Origin: Pseudomonas sp. FP198
GTDB taxonomy: Bacteria > Pseudomonadota > Gammaproteobacteria > Pseudomonadales > Pseudomonadaceae
Assembly (NCBI RefSeq): GCF_030687895.1
Contig: NZ_CP117452.1
Span: forward strand, 3,737,501 to 3,801,500
Length of the DNA stretch: 64,000 nt
Direction: 5' to 3'
The number at the start of each line of letters is the position of its first letter. Within the stretch, counting starts at the first letter, position 1. This document shows, piece after piece, positions 34,643-46,098 of this stretch. The position numbers and the translations under genes were made by a program. A model generated the notes under the pieces. The model saw only the letters and a program-made list of their open reading frames with translations, had not been told where the DNA came from and searched no databases.

Positions 34643-37021
34643 TCACTTCCTTAACGTGGCGTTCAACCTGTGTTCGAGCGAGGTGAGGATATTCTGCGTT
34701 GCGGTATTCACCTCATCGTCGTTAAGAGTGCGCGATGGATGCTGCCAGGTCAAGCCGACTGCAAGGCTTTTTCTATGCGGATCAATGCCTTTACCCTGAT
34801 ACACGTCAAATAGCCTGAGGTCCGTCAGCCATTCGCCTGCATTTTCACGGATTACTGCCAGTACGTCGCTGGACGCAACGCTGACATCGGCCACCAGGGC
34901 AAGGTCACGACGCACTTCAGGAAAGCGCGACAACTCCTGGAATTTCGGCATTTTTCCTTGAGCGACTTCGGCCAGCACCAGCTCGAAAACGAAGACCGGA
35001 CGGTCGAGGCCCAGGGTCTTCGACAATTCAGGGTGAATCGCCCCGACATAACCGACTTCGCGCCCGTCTCGCTCGATGCGGGCGGTTTGGCCCGGGTGCA
35101 GCGCCGGATGCTTGCCCGGCACGAAGGTGAACGCGTCAAGCGCGCCGGCGAAGCCCAGCACCGCTTCCACGTCAGCCTTGACGTCGAAGAAGTCGACGAC
35201 GTCGCGACCTTGCGCCCAGCCTTCCGGCAGGCGGCTGCCACAGACGACACCGGCCAGCATCGGCTCTTGCTTCAAGCCGTCCAACTGCCCCACGAAGCGC
35301 AGGCCACTTTCGAACAGACGCACGCGGTCCTGCTGGCGGTTCAGGTTGTGCTGCAACGACTTGACCAGGCCCGGCCACAAGGACGAACGCATGGCCGCCA
35401 TGTCGTTGGAGATCGGGTTGGCCAGCAGCAGCGGCTCGACACCCGGGCTGAACAGCTCGAACTGACGCGGATCGATGAAGCTGTAGGTGATCGCTTCCTG
35501 ATAACCACGCGCCACCAGCAGGCGGCGCAGCTCCGGCAGCTCGCTGCGCGCTTCAGCCTTGGCCTGTGGGGCCAGGCGGGCTTGCGGGTAGCGAACCGGC
35601 AGACGGTTGTAGCCGTACAGGCGGGCCAGCTCTTCGATCAGGTCGACTTCCAGGCTGATATCGAAGCGATGGCTTGGCACTTCAACCTGCCACTGCCCTT
35701 GCCCATCGGCGCGGATGCCCAGGCCCAGGGCGCTAAGCAGGCGCTCGACTTCGGCCGAGTCCATTTCCATGCCCAGCATCTGGGTGATGCGCTGGGCACG
35801 CAGGGTCACCGGTGCGATCTTCGGCAAATGCTGCTCGCTGACCGTCTCGATGATCGGGCCGGCTTCGCCACCGGTGATTTCCAGCAGCAGGCCAGTGGCG
35901 CGCTCCATGGCTTCACGGGCCAGTTGCCAGTCCACGCCACGCTCGTAGCGGTGCGAGGCGTCGGTGTGCAGGCCGTAGGAACGAGCCTTGCCAGCGACAG
36001 CGATCTGGTCGAAGAACGCGCTCTCGAGGAACACATCACGGGTCGTCTTGGAGACGCCACTGTGCTCGCCGCCCATCACGCCGGCAATCGCCAGGGCGCG
36101 GGTGTGGTCGGCAATCACCAGTGTGTCGCTGCGCAGGGTCACTTCCTGGCCGTCGAGCAGTACCAGCTTCTCGCCTTCGTCGGCCATGCGCACGCGGATG
36201 CCGCCGTTGATTTCAGCCAGGTCGAACGCGTGCAGCGGCTGGCCCAGTTCGAGCATCACATAGTTGGTGATATCGACGGCCGCGTCGATGCTGCGCACGT
36301 CGGCGCGCCGCAGGCGCTCGACCATCCACAGCGGGGTCGGCTTCGACAGGTCGACGTTGCGGATCACACGCCCCAGGTAACGCGGGCATGCGGCCGGCGC
36401 GAGAACTTCAACCGGGCGCACTTCATCATGCACCGCCGGAACGACCGCGACCGCAGGGCGGGTTACCGGAGCGTCATACAAGGCGCCCACTTCGCGCGCC
36501 AGACCAGCAAGGGACAGGCAGTCGCCACGGTTCGGCGTCAGGTCGACTTCGATGCTTGCATCGTCCAGGCCCAGGTATTCACGAATGTCCTGGCCAACCG
36601 GTGCGTCGGCCGGCAGTTCCATCAGGCCGTCATTGCCTTCGCCGATCTGCAGTTCGGCCTGGGAGCACAACATGCCGTTGGATTCGACGCCGCGCAGCTT
36701 GGCTTTCTTGATCTTGAAGTCGCCCGGCAGTTCGGCGCCGATCATGGCGAACGGGATCTTCAGGCCCGGGCGCACGTTGGGCGCGCCGCAGACGACCTGG
36801 AAAGTCTCCGTGCCATTGTTGACCTGGCAAACCCGCAGCTTGTCAGCGTCCGGGTGCTGCTCGGTGCTCAGCACCTCGCCCACGACCACACCGCTGAACT
36901 CACCGGCGGCCGGGGTCACGCTATCGACCTCAAGGCCGGCCATCGACAGGCGAGCAACCAGCTCGTCCCGGCTTACCTGCGGGCTTACCCAGCCGCGCAG
37001 CCATTGTTCACTGAATTTCAT
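34643..37021 (-). CDS. pheT: Phenylalanyl-tRNA synthetase beta subunit
   Basis: This 792-residue protein matches the full length of bacterial PheT. The N-terminal tRNA-binding OB fold (G-E-V-L-S-T-E-Q-H-P-D-A-D-K-L-R-V-C) is clear. The B3/B4 editing domain (Q-P-L-H-A-F-D) follows, then the B5 domain, and the C-terminal FDX-ACB anticodon-binding domain begins near F-P-E-V-R-R-D-L. It forms the alpha2-beta2 enzyme with PheS, which charges tRNA-Phe and edits mischarged tyrosine. It starts 36 bases after pheS. A 1027-codon antisense open frame across this gene is a codon-bias shadow. Confidence 0.97.
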   Translation of the reverse strand: MKFSEQWLRGWVSPQVSRDELVARLSMAGLEVDSVTPAAGEFSGVVVGEVLSTEQHPDADKLRVCQVNNGTETFQVVCGAPNVRPGLKIPFAMIGAELPGDFKIKKAKLRGVESNGMLCSQAELQIGEGNDGLMELPADAPVGQDIREYLGLDDASIEVDLTPNRGDCLSLAGLAREVGALYDAPVTRPAVAVVPAVHDEVRPVEVLAPAACPRYLGRVIRNVDLSKPTPLWMVERLRRADVRSIDAAVDITNYVMLELGQPLHAFDLAEINGGIRVRMADEGEKLVLLDGQEVTLRSDTLVIADHTRALAIAGVMGGEHSGVSKTTRDVFLESAFFDQIAVAGKARSYGLHTDASHRYERGVDWQLAREAMERATGLLLEITGGEAGPIIETVSEQHLPKIAPVTLRAQRITQMLGMEMDSAEVERLLSALGLGIRADGQGQWQVEVPSHRFDISLEVDLIEELARLYGYNRLPVRYPQARLAPQAKAEARSELPELRRLLVARGYQEAITYSFIDPRQFELFSPGVEPLLLANPISNDMAAMRSSLWPGLVKSLQHNLNRQQDRVRLFESGLRFVGQLDGLKQEPMLAGVVCGSRLPEGWAQGRDVVDFFDVKADVEAVLGFAGALDAFTFVPGKHPALHPGQTARIERDGREVGYVGAIHPELSKTLGLDRPVFVFELVLAEVAQGKMPKFQELSRFPEVRRDLALVADVSVASSDVLAVIRENAGEWLTDLRLFDVYQGKGIDPHRKSLAVGLTWQHPSRTLNDDEVNTATQNILTSLEHRLNATLRK

Positions 37022-37057
37022 CCTGCTCCCCTTAATAAATTCGTTACCGACTGCGAC

Positions 37058-38128
<1,071 letters not shown>

Positions 38129-38183
38129 AAGACGTTTGACACCAGGGCCCACAGAGGTGAGCCCCGGTGACTGCCGGGGGTAC

Positions 38184-38540
38184 TTAAGCCAAGGTGGCTT
38201 TAGCTTTCTCGACAATCGCAGCAAACGCCGCTTTTTCGTTCACTGCCAGATCAGCCAGAACCTTGCGGTCGATCTCGATGGACGCTTTTTTCAGGCCAGC
38301 GATGAAACGGCTGTAGGACAGACCGTTAACACGAGCACCAGCATTGATACGAGCGATCCACAGAGCGCGGAACTGACGTTTTTTCTGACGACGGTCACGG
38401 TAGGCGTATTGGCCTGCCTTGATTACCGCTTGCTTGGCAACACGGAATACGCGGGAACGCGCGCCGTAGTAGCCTTTAGCAAGTTTCAGAATTTTTTTGT
38501 GACGCTTACGGGCAATGACGCCACGCTTTACACGAGCCAT
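38184..38540 (-). CDS. rplT: 50S ribosomal protein L20
   Basis: This 118-residue, very basic protein matches bacterial L20 throughout: [14 protein letters not shown], then Y-Y-G-A-R-S-R and W-I-A-R-I-N-A. L20 binds 23S rRNA early in assembly and, in other bacteria, represses the infC-rpmI-rplT mRNA. It follows rpmI by 30 bases. Confidence 0.97.
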
Positions 38541-38570
38541 GAGTTACTTCCTCTATTCTTGATCCAAAAA

Positions 38571-38765
38571 TTAACGAAGGCGCAGCATGCGCTCGACTTT
38601 TGCCACGTCAGACGGATGCAGCAAGCTGCTACCGCGCAGTTGACGCTTACGCTTGGTCGACATTTTGGTCAGGATGTGGCTCTTGAAAGCGTGCTTGTGC
38701 TTGATACCGTTAGCAGTTTTCAGAAACCGCTTAGCAGCACCACTTTTAGTCTTCATCTTTGGCAT
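38571..38765 (-). CDS. rpmI: 50S ribosomal protein L35
   Basis: This 64-residue basic protein ([14 protein letters not shown], then [12 protein letters not shown]) is a typical L35. It lies between infC and rplT in the conserved order. Confidence 0.97.
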   Translation of the reverse strand: MPKMKTKSGAAKRFLKTANGIKHKHAFKSHILTKMSTKRKRQLRGSSLLHPSDVAKVERMLRLR

Positions 38766-38825
38766 GTTCGGATACTCCGCATTCAGTTGATAAACATAAT
38801 CGCAAGGCCTGCCGTGCCCTGTTGA

Positions 38826-39377
38826 TTACTTCTTCTTTTTCGGGGCGATGACCATGATCAGCTGGCGTCCTTCCATCTTAGGATGCTGTTCGACCGAACC
38901 GTACTCGAGCAGGTCTTGTTCAACCCGCTTGAGGAGTTCCATCCCCAGCTCCTGGTGGGCCATCTCACGGCCGCGGAATCGCAAGGATACCTTGGCCCTG
39001 TCCCCGTCACTCAGGAAACGTACCAGGTTGCGCAGTTTTACCTGGTAATCCCCTTCCTCCGTCCCTGGACGAAACTTGATTTCTTTTACCTGAATCTGCT
39101 TCTGGTTTTTCTTCGCCGCGGCAATCTGCTTCTTCTTTTCGAAGATCGACTTGCCGTAGTCCATCACCCGGCAAACGGGTGGGACTGCGTCCGCGGAAAT
39201 TTCCACCAGATCAAGCTTGGCTTCTTCAGCAATACGAAGCGCTTCATCAATCGAGACGATGCCAATCTGCTCGCCATCAGCGCCAATTAACCGAACCTCG
39301 CGTGCCGAGATATTCTCGTTGATCGGGGCTTTCGGTGCAGCTCGTTTATCTTGTCTCATTTCACGCTTAATAATAAT
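38826..39377 (-). CDS. infC: Translation initiation factor IF-3 (ATT start)
   Basis: IF-3 binds the 30S subunit and checks start codons. The ATG at 39359 gives 177 residues, but the frame continues upstream as ATT ATT ATT AAG CGT GAA ATG, matching the usual M-I-I-K-R-E-M beginning (183 residues). A rare ATT start, used for autoregulation, is known for infC. The first ATT lies right on the thrS stop (TAA at 39379-39377), and GGAG in the last thrS codons is the ribosome-binding site. Spacing would favour the second or third ATT (39374 or 39371), so the exact start is uncertain. The C-terminus ends P-K-K-K-K as expected. Confidence 0.93.
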   Translation of the reverse strand: MIIKREMRQDKRAAPKAPINENISAREVRLIGADGEQIGIVSIDEALRIAEEAKLDLVEISADAVPPVCRVMDYGKSIFEKKKQIAAAKKNQKQIQVKEIKFRPGTEEGDYQVKLRNLVRFLSDGDRAKVSLRFRGREMAHQELGMELLKRVEQDLLEYGSVEQHPKMEGRQLIMVIAPKKKK

Positions 39378-41299
39378 TACTCCGAATCTGGGCGACCACG
39401 CCGGGAAACCGCTTGCGCGAGAAACTCAGCGAATTCGGCGACGGGCATCGAGCCCAGGTCAGCACCTTCACGAGTACGCACAGCGACAGTCTGCATCTCG
39501 ACCTCCCGATCTCCAATAACCAAGAGAAAGGGAACCTTGAGCAAAGTATGCTCGCGGATTTTAAAGCCGATCTTTTCATTTCTCAAGTCGGACTTGGCAC
39601 GAAATCCGCTTTGGTTGAGAGTTTTTTCGACTTCAGCGGCAAAATCTGCCTGTTTATCAGTGATATTCATGATCACTGCCTGGGTCGGCGCCAGCCACGC
39701 GGGGAACGCACCCTCGTAGTGTTCGATCAGGATACCGACGAAACGCTCGAAGGAACCGAGGATCGCGCGGTGAAGCATGACCGGGTGCTTGCGGCTGTTG
39801 TCTTCGGACACATATTCAGCGCCCAGACGGATCGGCAGGTTAAAATCGAGCTGCAGGGTACCACACTGCCAGACGCGACCAAGGCAATCTTTCAGCGAGA
39901 ATTCGATCTTCGGACCGTAGAAAGCGCCCTCGCCCGGCTGCAGATCGTACGCAAGGCCCGCGCTGTCGAGCGCAGCGGCCAGGGCTGCTTCGGCGCGATC
40001 CCACAGTTCGTCGGAGCCGACGCGTTTTTCCGGACGAGTGGACAGCTTCATCTCGACTTCGGTGAAGCCGAAGTCCCGGTAGACGTCCATGGTCAGCTTG
40101 ATGAACGCGGCGGATTCGGCCTGCATCTGCTCTTCGGTGCAGAAAATGTGGGCGTCGTCCTGGGTAAAGGCCCGCACGCGCATGATGCCGTGCAGCGCAC
40201 CCGATGGCTCGTTGCGGTGGCAGGCACCGAACTCGGCCAGGCGCATCGGCAACTCACGGTAGCTTTTCAGGCCCTGGTTGAACACCTGCACGTGGCACGG
40301 GCAGTTCATCGGCTTGATGGCGTAGTCGCGGTTTTCCGACTGGGTGGTGAACATGTTGTCGGCGTAGTTGGCCCAGTGCCCGGATTTCTCCCACAGGCTG
40401 CGGTCAACCACTTGCGGCGTCTTGATCTCCAGGTAGCCGTTTTCGCGCTGGACCTGGCGCATGTATTGCTCGAGCACCTGATACAGCGTCCAGCCATTCG
40501 GGTGCCAGAACACCATGCCCGGGGATTCTTCCTGGGTATGGAACAGGCCGAGGCGCTTGCCGATCTTGCGGTGGTCGCGCTTTTCAGCCTCTTCGATACG
40601 CTGGATGTAGGCCGCCAGTTGCTTCTTGTCGGCCCAGGCGGTGCCGTAGACGCGCTGCAACTGTTCGTTCTTCGCATCGCCACGCCAGTAGGCGCCGGAC
40701 AGCTTGGTCAGCTTGAAGGACTTCAGGAAACGGGTGTTCGGCACGTGCGGGCCGCGGCACATGTCGACGTATTCTTCGTGGTAGTACAGGCCCATGGCCT
40801 GTTCGTCCGGCATGTCTTCCACCAGACGCAGCTTGTAGTCCTCGCCACGGGCCTTGAAGACCTCAATGACTTCGGCGCGCGGGGTGACCTTCTTGATGAC
40901 GTCGTAGTCTTTCTCGATCAGCTGCTGCATGCGCTGTTCGATGGCGGCCATGTCGTCCGGGGTAAAAGGACGCTCGAAGGCGATGTCGTAATAAAAGCCT
41001 TCGTCGATGACCGGACCGATGACCATTTTCGCGCTCGGATACAGCTGCTTGACCGCATGGCCAACCAGGTGCGCGCAAGAGTGGCGAATGATCTCCAGCC
41101 CCTCTTCGTCCTTGGGCGTGATGATTTGCAGCGTGGCATCGCTGTCGATGACATCGCTGGCGTCGACCAGCTTGCCGTTGACCTTGCCGGCCAGGGTGGC
41201 CTTGGCCAGGCCCGCGCCGATGGATGCGGCGACCTCGGCTACGGAAACCGGGTGGTCGAATGAACGTTGACTGCCGTCGGGAAGAGTAATAGTTGGCAT
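39377..41299 (-). CDS. thrS: Threonyl-tRNA synthetase
   Basis: This 640-residue enzyme has an N-terminal TGS domain (I-T-L-P-D-G-S). The editing domain with [10 protein letters not shown] follows, then the class II catalytic core with the zinc ligand region M-N-C-P-C-H, and an anticodon-binding C-terminus ([13 protein letters not shown]). The frame is open to 41332, but the ATG at 41299 (M-P-T-I-T-L) has GAGGAGG just upstream and gives the family length. It heads the thrS-infC-rpmI-rplT-pheS-pheT-ihfA cluster. Confidence 0.97.
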   Translation of the reverse strand: MPTITLPDGSQRSFDHPVSVAEVAASIGAGLAKATLAGKVNGKLVDASDVIDSDATLQIITPKDEEGLEIIRHSCAHLVGHAVKQLYPSAKMVIGPVIDEGFYYDIAFERPFTPDDMAAIEQRMQQLIEKDYDVIKKVTPRAEVIEVFKARGEDYKLRLVEDMPDEQAMGLYYHEEYVDMCRGPHVPNTRFLKSFKLTKLSGAYWRGDAKNEQLQRVYGTAWADKKQLAAYIQRIEEAEKRDHRKIGKRLGLFHTQEESPGMVFWHPNGWTLYQVLEQYMRQVQRENGYLEIKTPQVVDRSLWEKSGHWANYADNMFTTQSENRDYAIKPMNCPCHVQVFNQGLKSYRELPMRLAEFGACHRNEPSGALHGIMRVRAFTQDDAHIFCTEEQMQAESAAFIKLTMDVYRDFGFTEVEMKLSTRPEKRVGSDELWDRAEAALAAALDSAGLAYDLQPGEGAFYGPKIEFSLKDCLGRVWQCGTLQLDFNLPIRLGAEYVSEDNSRKHPVMLHRAILGSFERFVGILIEHYEGAFPAWLAPTQAVIMNITDKQADFAAEVEKTLNQSGFRAKSDLRNEKIGFKIREHTLLKVPFLLVIGDREVEMQTVAVRTREGADLGSMPVAEFAEFLAQAVSRRGRPDSE

Positions 41300-41673
41300 G
41301 GCGCCTCCTCTCCTAGTGGTGACCCCTACCAAAGGTCACGTGGGTTGGGATGAGCCAGTACAAGATCCAGTCCAGGCCGTTCAATGAAGAACGCCTGCCT
41401 TACAGCGGCAGGAGCCTTGCGGCCAACCGGGAAACCGAACCAGAGTGACTGGGATTCAAATCAGGGTTGATCGAACATTTACCGCCGCCGGGGCCTGTTG
41501 CCTCCGGAGCCTGAGAAATACCCGAGCCCGGCATCCTAGCACAGATGAATGGTCATCGCCGCGCCTGGATCGAAGCCGGCGTAAACTGACGATTTTTATG
41601 CCAGAGTGCTGAACCGAAGCGTCTGCTACGCCTCAGATAACAAGACATCGACCCAGAAAAGGAGCATCCCCGC
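41300..41673. other. Divergent intergenic region upstream of thrS
   Basis: No gene is seen in 374 bases. It must contain the thrS promoter and leader on the minus strand and the promoter of the small exported-protein gene on the plus strand. Several GC-rich stretches could fold in the thrS leader, for example around 41488-41515, but I cannot identify a defined regulatory element. Confidence 0.4.
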
Positions 41674-41976
41674 ATGCGTCTGAACACCCTATTGGCAGTA
41701 GTCGCCCCCCTCGCCCTGCTGCTTCCGCTGAGTGCCCACGCCGAATGGCCCAAGGGCGAGCGTGAGAAATACATGGCGCAGTGCACTCAAGCGGCGACCC
41801 CGCAGATTGGCGCAGCGGCGGCCAAGGCCCACTGCGCCTGTGGCGCGGACGCGATCAAATCCTACCCGGCGAGCGATATCCAGGCGCTGATGGACAATAA
41901 GGCCACCCCTGAACTGCAGCAGAAAGCGCTCGGTCAGATCGCCAAATGCAAGGCCAATCCACCCGCGAAAAAATGA
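41674..41976 (+). CDS. Small exported protein with four cysteines
   Basis: This 100-residue protein has a clear signal peptide (M-R-L-N-T-L-L, hydrophobic core, cleavage after A-H-A at about residue 23). The mature part has four cysteines (Y-M-A-Q-C, H-C-A-C-G and I-A-K-C) that could form two disulfides. A good AAAGGAG site precedes the ATG. It is a periplasmic protein of unknown function; I recall similar proteins in other pseudomonads. Confidence 0.8.
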   Translation: MRLNTLLAVVAPLALLLPLSAHAEWPKGEREKYMAQCTQAATPQIGAAAAKAHCACGADAIKSYPASDIQALMDNKATPELQQKALGQIAKCKANPPAKK

Positions 41977-42265
41977 GTGATCGAGCCCCCAGAGACGGCT
42001 CGGAACAGCTGAAAAGGCTTGGATAAGCGGCTTTTTTCAGGATTTATTCAGGTTTTACAGCTTTTTTTATCGTCTTTACGTTCGGCTGAAAGCCTTTGAA
42101 ACCGGGCCTTCCAGCCGGTTCAGGGGGTAAAGGAAACACGACTGATTGGCAAACAGCTCGTCCGGGGGGCTCCCAAATCGAACATTTCGACTATGATACC
42201 CGGGTGTGCCCAGTTGGCCTGAGCAGCACAGTACACTGAAAATATATGTTTCTTGGAGATACACC

Positions 42266-42478
42266 ATGTCTAATCGCCAAACCGGCACCGTTAAATGGTT
42301 CAACGATGAAAAAGGCTTCGGCTTCATCACTCCTCAAGGTGGCGGTGACGACCTGTTCGTACACTTCAAAGCTATCGAAAGCGACGGTTTCAAAAGCCTG
42401 AAAGAAGGCCAGACCGTTTCCTTCGTGGCTGAGAAAGGCCAAAAGGGTATGCAAGCTGCACAAGTTCGCCCAGAGTAA
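42266..42478 (+). CDS. Cold-shock protein, CspA family
   Basis: This 70-residue single OB-fold protein has both RNA-binding motifs, K-G-F-G-F-I and L-F-V-H-F, and starts G-T-V-K-W-F-N. Such proteins bind single-stranded RNA or DNA and melt mRNA structure. The frame opens earlier at 42206, but the ATG at 42266 with GGAG upstream gives the family start. The preceding 289-base region may hold the long leader usual for cold-shock mRNAs. A terminator follows at 42493-42524. Confidence 0.95.
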   Translation: MSNRQTGTVKWFNDEKGFGFITPQGGGDDLFVHFKAIESDGFKSLKEGQTVSFVAEKGQKGMQAAQVRPE

Positions 42479-42492
42479 TTTCCCGGCGCGCT

Positions 42493-42524
42493 AAAAAAAC
42501 CCCGTCCATGTGACGGGGTTTTTT
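42493..42524. terminator. Bidirectional rho-independent terminator
   Basis: AAAAAACCCCGTC and GACGGGGTTTTTT form a strong stem with T tracts on both strands. It ends the cold-shock gene on the plus strand and the convergent lipoprotein gene on the minus strand. Confidence 0.92.
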
Positions 42525-42546
42525 ATGGGCTGCTGGAAACCGCCCG

Positions 42547-42861
42547 TCAGCCGCAGTTCACCCGATTGACCACCAGCTTGGCATCGGTGTTGAGGTTGAG
42601 GCGATCGGAGCGGTACTCAAGCGTGATCATGTCGTTGGGTTTGAGAATCCGGGCATTCTGCGCGCCGGATCGAGTGCGCGCTTGCTCCAGCAATTGCGGC
42701 GAAGCCTGCTTGCCGACGGCAAACTCGGCGGCCTTGGCATCGCAGCGGGTATGGCCGGCCTCGGCTGCCACAGGATCAGGCGTCGACTCCGACGTGCTAC
42801 TGCATCCGCTCAAGAACGTGGCGGCCAACAGAATATTCAATGACACGAGCTTCCAAGGCAT
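42547..42861 (-). CDS. Putative I78-family peptidase inhibitor lipoprotein
   Basis: This 104-residue protein begins with a lipoprotein signal ending in the lipobox L-S-G-C at about residues 17-20. The mature part resembles the small I78 inhibitor family: C-D-A-K-A-A-E-F-A-V-G, A-R-I-L-K-P-N-D, L-E-Y-R-S-D-R-L-N-L and a final N-R-V-N-C-G. Such proteins inhibit serine proteases in the cell envelope. The family call rests on recall of the pattern. Confidence 0.72.
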   Translation of the reverse strand: MPWKLVSLNILLAATFLSGCSSTSESTPDPVAAEAGHTRCDAKAAEFAVGKQASPQLLEQARTRSGAQNARILKPNDMITLEYRSDRLNLNTDAKLVVNRVNCG

Positions 42862-43023
42862 GAAGCCTCCTTTTTTCGATGGATAGTAGTGAGCGTGCGA
42901 CAGCCGGGATGACGCTTGGTTTCAACACCGGCGCTATCATTGCGCCCTCACTGGAAAAACCGGCAGTTTGCCCGAGCACGACCGCCAGTCCAGAGCTGAA
43001 TCGTGACTGAATATGAACGGTGC

Positions 43024-43329
43024 TCAATAGATATCGATGTAATCGAAGGCTGGGTTCGGCCAGTTGTCCTTCAGCGCGTTATAGATCTGCATGACCCAGA
43101 CCTCGTCACTGGCCGCGACCCGGCCAACGTAGCCTGACCCTTTCGCCCATGTCTCGAGCCGGAACCGCAGGCCATCGATTTCAGCACCACCCACAATGCC
43201 CGAGGACAGATAGGCGATGCCGTCCTTGGTCACTCGCAGTTGGGTATGCTCGTCATCACTGGCAGAAGCCAGCAATTGGCGAACCGAGTCGAGGGTAAGT
43301 CCATCTGGTTTCTTCAGGTCGATCTGCAT
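43024..43329 (-). CDS. Hypothetical protein (101 aa)
   Basis: This is a cytoplasmic-looking protein, M-Q-I-D-L-K-K-P-D-G-L at the start and D-Y-I-D-I-Y at the end, without recognised motifs. The frame opens at 43413, but the ATG at 43329 has GAGGAG at good spacing and gives a normal N-terminus. Similar small proteins occur in other pseudomonads as far as I recall. Function unknown. Confidence 0.72.
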   Translation of the reverse strand: MQIDLKKPDGLTLDSVRQLLASASDDEHTQLRVTKDGIAYLSSGIVGGAEIDGLRFRLETWAKGSGYVGRVAASDEVWVMQIYNALKDNWPNPAFDYIDIY

Positions 43330-43459
43330 GCCAGGGCTCCTCGAAAAAATCAAAAGCCAAGTGTCGCATACCGCACTTCTGATGCCTAAGTCGCACTGCC
43401 AAACCCGAAGCAAAAATGCTTAACTCAGCCTACTGATCTCCCAACCTGCGAGCCCGACC

Positions 43460-43657
43460 ATGAGCACCGTCAGCATCGAAGCCACCATCAATGCCAAATG
43501 GGCCCAGGGCCACAGCTCATACAGCCCGGGCAGCCCTGAGGAACTGGCAATCATCGGCATCGAGTTGTTGGTGAAAGAGCTCGGGACGCAAGGCGCTCAG
43601 AACTTCATCCAGCAGGCGTTCGAACGCTACCCGAGCATTATCGAGACGGTTGACTAG
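43460..43657 (+). CDS. Hypothetical small protein (65 aa)
   Basis: This is a short protein with an even, natural composition (W-A-Q-G-H-S-S-Y-S-P-G-S-P-E-E-L in the middle) and no known motif. It is convergent with the nucleoside hydrolase gene; a GC-rich hairpin (CCGCAGG...CCTGCGG) lies between their ends at about 43664-43681. Function unknown. Confidence 0.65.
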   Translation: MSTVSIEATINAKWAQGHSSYSPGSPEELAIIGIELLVKELGTQGAQNFIQQAFERYPSIIETVD

Positions 43658-43698
43658 ACCACCGCAGGCCGGCGCCTGCGGGGTCGTTGCGAGAGAGC

Positions 43699-44727
43699 CT
43701 ACTTGAGGCGGGCCAGCCGCTCGGTCAACAGGTCGAAGAACCCCTGGGCATCGCCGTCCTTCACCCAGAAGGCATTCTTGGGCGCCTTGAGGCCGTCGTA
43801 CCAATCGACGACCGTCTGCCCGAACGTCGGGCCTTCACGACTGTCCACCACCAGATTGACCGAACGCCCGGTAAACAACCGCGGCTTGAGCAGATAGGCG
43901 ATCACGGTCGCATCATGCACCGGCCCGCCGGTCATGCCGTAGTGCTCCATATCGCCCTTGACGTACTCATTGAGAATATTGCCGACCAGCTTGCTGGCGT
44001 TGTTGTTCAGCGCGGCGATCTGCTTGAGGCGTGCCTCGCTGGTGAGGATCTTGTGGGTCACGTCCAGTGGCAGATACGTCAGCTTCAGCCCGCTTTTGGC
44101 GACTATCTCTGCCGCCTGGGGATCGGCGTAAAGGTTGAACTCCGCCACCGGCGTGATATTGCCGCCGTTGAAATGCGCGCCGCCCATGATCACCACTTCC
44201 TTGATGCCCTGGACGATGTCGGGCTCCTGGACGAGCGCCAGGGCCAGGTTCGTCTGCGGGCCCAGCATCGCAATGGTGATGCTGTGTGGCTTGGCGGCCT
44301 TGAGCGTGTCGATCAGGTAGTTGACGGCATTGCCCTCGGCCAGTCCTTTCTTCGGCTCATGCACCTCGACACCGGACAAACCTTCCTTGCCATGGATGTT
44401 TTCGGCGTAGATCGGCGTGCGCATCAATGGCTTCGGGGCACCGGCGTACACCGGAACCTCTTCACGCCCAGCCCACTCGCGAGCCAGGCGCGCGTTGCGG
44501 GATGTCTTGTCCAGGCGCACGTTGCCGGCGACGGTGGTCAACGCCCGAATATGCAGCTCTTCGGGGGATGCCAGGGCGAACAACAACGCAACCACGTCAT
44601 CGGCGCCCGGATCGGTGTCGATGATCAGATCGATTTTTTCCGCCGCCTGGGCGCTTGTAGCCGTGAGCAATGACAAAAGCAGCAGACTCCGCAACAGTTG
44701 ATGCATTTTCTGAGCATAGCGGTGCAT
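43699..44727 (-). CDS. Exported inosine/uridine-preferring nucleoside hydrolase
   Basis: This 342-residue protein shows the hallmark calcium-binding D-T-D-P-G-A-D-D near residue 38 and the later active-site region G-G-P-V-H-D-A. These enzymes split ribonucleosides into base and ribose. Unusually, it begins with a signal peptide (L-L-R-S-L-L-L-L-S-L-L then A-Q-A-A near residue 29), so it should act in the periplasm. It is the last gene behind rbsBACRKD, 28 bases after rbsD, which suggests that extracellular nucleosides supply ribose to the transporter. Confidence 0.9.
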   Translation of the reverse strand: MHRYAQKMHQLLRSLLLLSLLTATSAQAAEKIDLIIDTDPGADDVVALLFALASPEELHIRALTTVAGNVRLDKTSRNARLAREWAGREEVPVYAGAPKPLMRTPIYAENIHGKEGLSGVEVHEPKKGLAEGNAVNYLIDTLKAAKPHSITIAMLGPQTNLALALVQEPDIVQGIKEVVIMGGAHFNGGNITPVAEFNLYADPQAAEIVAKSGLKLTYLPLDVTHKILTSEARLKQIAALNNNASKLVGNILNEYVKGDMEHYGMTGGPVHDATVIAYLLKPRLFTGRSVNLVVDSREGPTFGQTVVDWYDGLKAPKNAFWVKDGDAQGFFDLLTERLARLK

Positions 44728-44755
44728 GGCGCACTCCTTGTGCTGGTGGGAAAAC

Positions 44756-45164
44756 CTAGAACGTGACGCCGGCGGCGATCAGCACCACGTTGCAGTATGG
44801 AGAACATTCTCCTGTGCGAATGATCGCCCTCGCCTCGCGGCTGAGCGTCTTGAATTGCTCGTGGCTGACCAGCTCTCGCGTGCCCAGCGCGCCTTCGGCA
44901 TGCAGCGCTTGCAACGTGGCCAGGGCCGACGGTTGTTTATCGAGGATTTTCCTGAGCCAGCACATGGCGCTCGACCTGCATTTCGCTGAGCACCACTTTC
45001 AAGGTACTGACGAAATCCGGAACCCCATGGGTCAGCGCCAGGTCGATCAACTCGACGTGGGGCGGCACCGGCAGGCCGGCGTCACCGATGACCACCTTGT
45101 CGCCATGACCGAGGGAGGCGATCAATCGCGACAGGGCGATGTTCAACAGAGGAGTTTTTTTCAT
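44756..45164 (-). CDS. rbsD: D-ribose pyranase RbsD (one-base frameshift)
   Basis: RbsD converts the pyranose forms of ribose. The protein begins M-K-K-T-P-L-L-N and has [13 protein letters not shown]. After H-V-L-A the frame closes, and the rest (E-I-L-D-K-Q-P-S-A to [13 protein letters not shown]) is in the next frame. One A too many in the run at 44947-44950 (T on the plus strand) explains it; the restored length is 135 residues, normal for the family. The start overlaps the rbsK stop by four bases. Confidence 0.88.
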
Positions 45165-46075
45165 GCTTCGAACGCCTGTACTTCCTGCAGGGTTGGAATG
45201 GAAGGCTGAGCGCCCGCGCGGGTGACCGACAGTGCAGCGGCGACCTGGCCGAAACGAATAGCCTCGACCTCATTCTTGCCGCTGGCCAGGGCTGCGGCAA
45301 ACCCGCCGACAAACGTGTCACCCGCCGCCGTGGTGTCCACCGCCTTGACCCGCGGCGCCGGGAAATGCTCGAAGCTCGAACCGTTGGCGAACATCAGCCC
45401 TTGGGCCCCCAGGGTCACGATCACCTTGCCGGCACCGGCGGCGATCAACTGGGTCGCGGCGGCTTCGGCGTTTTCCAGGGAATCCACGGCCAGGCCGCTG
45501 AGGATCGCCGCTTCACTTTCGTTGGGAATCAGGTAATCGACGCAGGCATACCAGTCGGCCGGCAATGCCCGAGAAGCGGGCGCCGGATTGAGGATGACGG
45601 TCTTGCCGAGTTCACGACCACGCTTGAGTGCATGGCCGACGGTGGCGTCCGGCACTTCGAGCTGGCAGATGATGACCTCGGCGCTTTGCAGCACCGCGTC
45701 GAAACTGTCGAGCACGGCCGGCGTCAGCTCACCGTTGGCGCCGGCGACGATCACGATTGCATTCTGGCTGTTGTCATCGACCACGATCAGCGCCACGCCG
45801 CTGGAACCCTCGACGACACTGACGGCCTGGCAATCAATGCCTTCGGCCACCAGCGCACCGCGCAATTGCTGACCGTAGGCATCACCGCCCACGCAACCGA
45901 CCATGGACACTTGCGCCCCGAGGCGCGCGGCAGCCACCGCCTGGTTGGCGCCCTTGCCGCCGGGGATGGTGGAAAACGATTCCCCGATCAGCGTTTCACC
46001 GCCACGAGGCAGACGTGGCGCACGCGTCACCAGGTCCATGTTCAGGCTGCCTATTACCACTACTTTTGCTGGCAT
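45161..46075 (-). CDS. rbsK: Ribokinase
   Basis: This 304-residue PfkB-family sugar kinase has G-G-K-G-A-N-Q-A near residue 40 (substrate side) and [12 protein letters not shown] near residue 250 (ATP site and catalytic aspartate). It phosphorylates ribose to ribose-5-phosphate. Its stop overlaps rbsD, and rbsR lies just upstream on the same strand. Confidence 0.95.
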   Translation of the reverse strand: MPAKVVVIGSLNMDLVTRAPRLPRGGETLIGESFSTIPGGKGANQAVAAARLGAQVSMVGCVGGDAYGQQLRGALVAEGIDCQAVSVVEGSSGVALIVVDDNSQNAIVIVAGANGELTPAVLDSFDAVLQSAEVIICQLEVPDATVGHALKRGRELGKTVILNPAPASRALPADWYACVDYLIPNESEAAILSGLAVDSLENAEAAATQLIAAGAGKVIVTLGAQGLMFANGSSFEHFPAPRVKAVDTTAAGDTFVGGFAAALASGKNEVEAIRFGQVAAALSVTRAGAQPSIPTLQEVQAFEA

Positions 46076-46098
46076 ACATCATTACTCGTCAATTCGGT

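Noticed and set aside
39413..41263. A 616-codon open frame on the plus strand
   Set aside because: It is antisense to thrS and has no ribosome-binding site or domain pattern.
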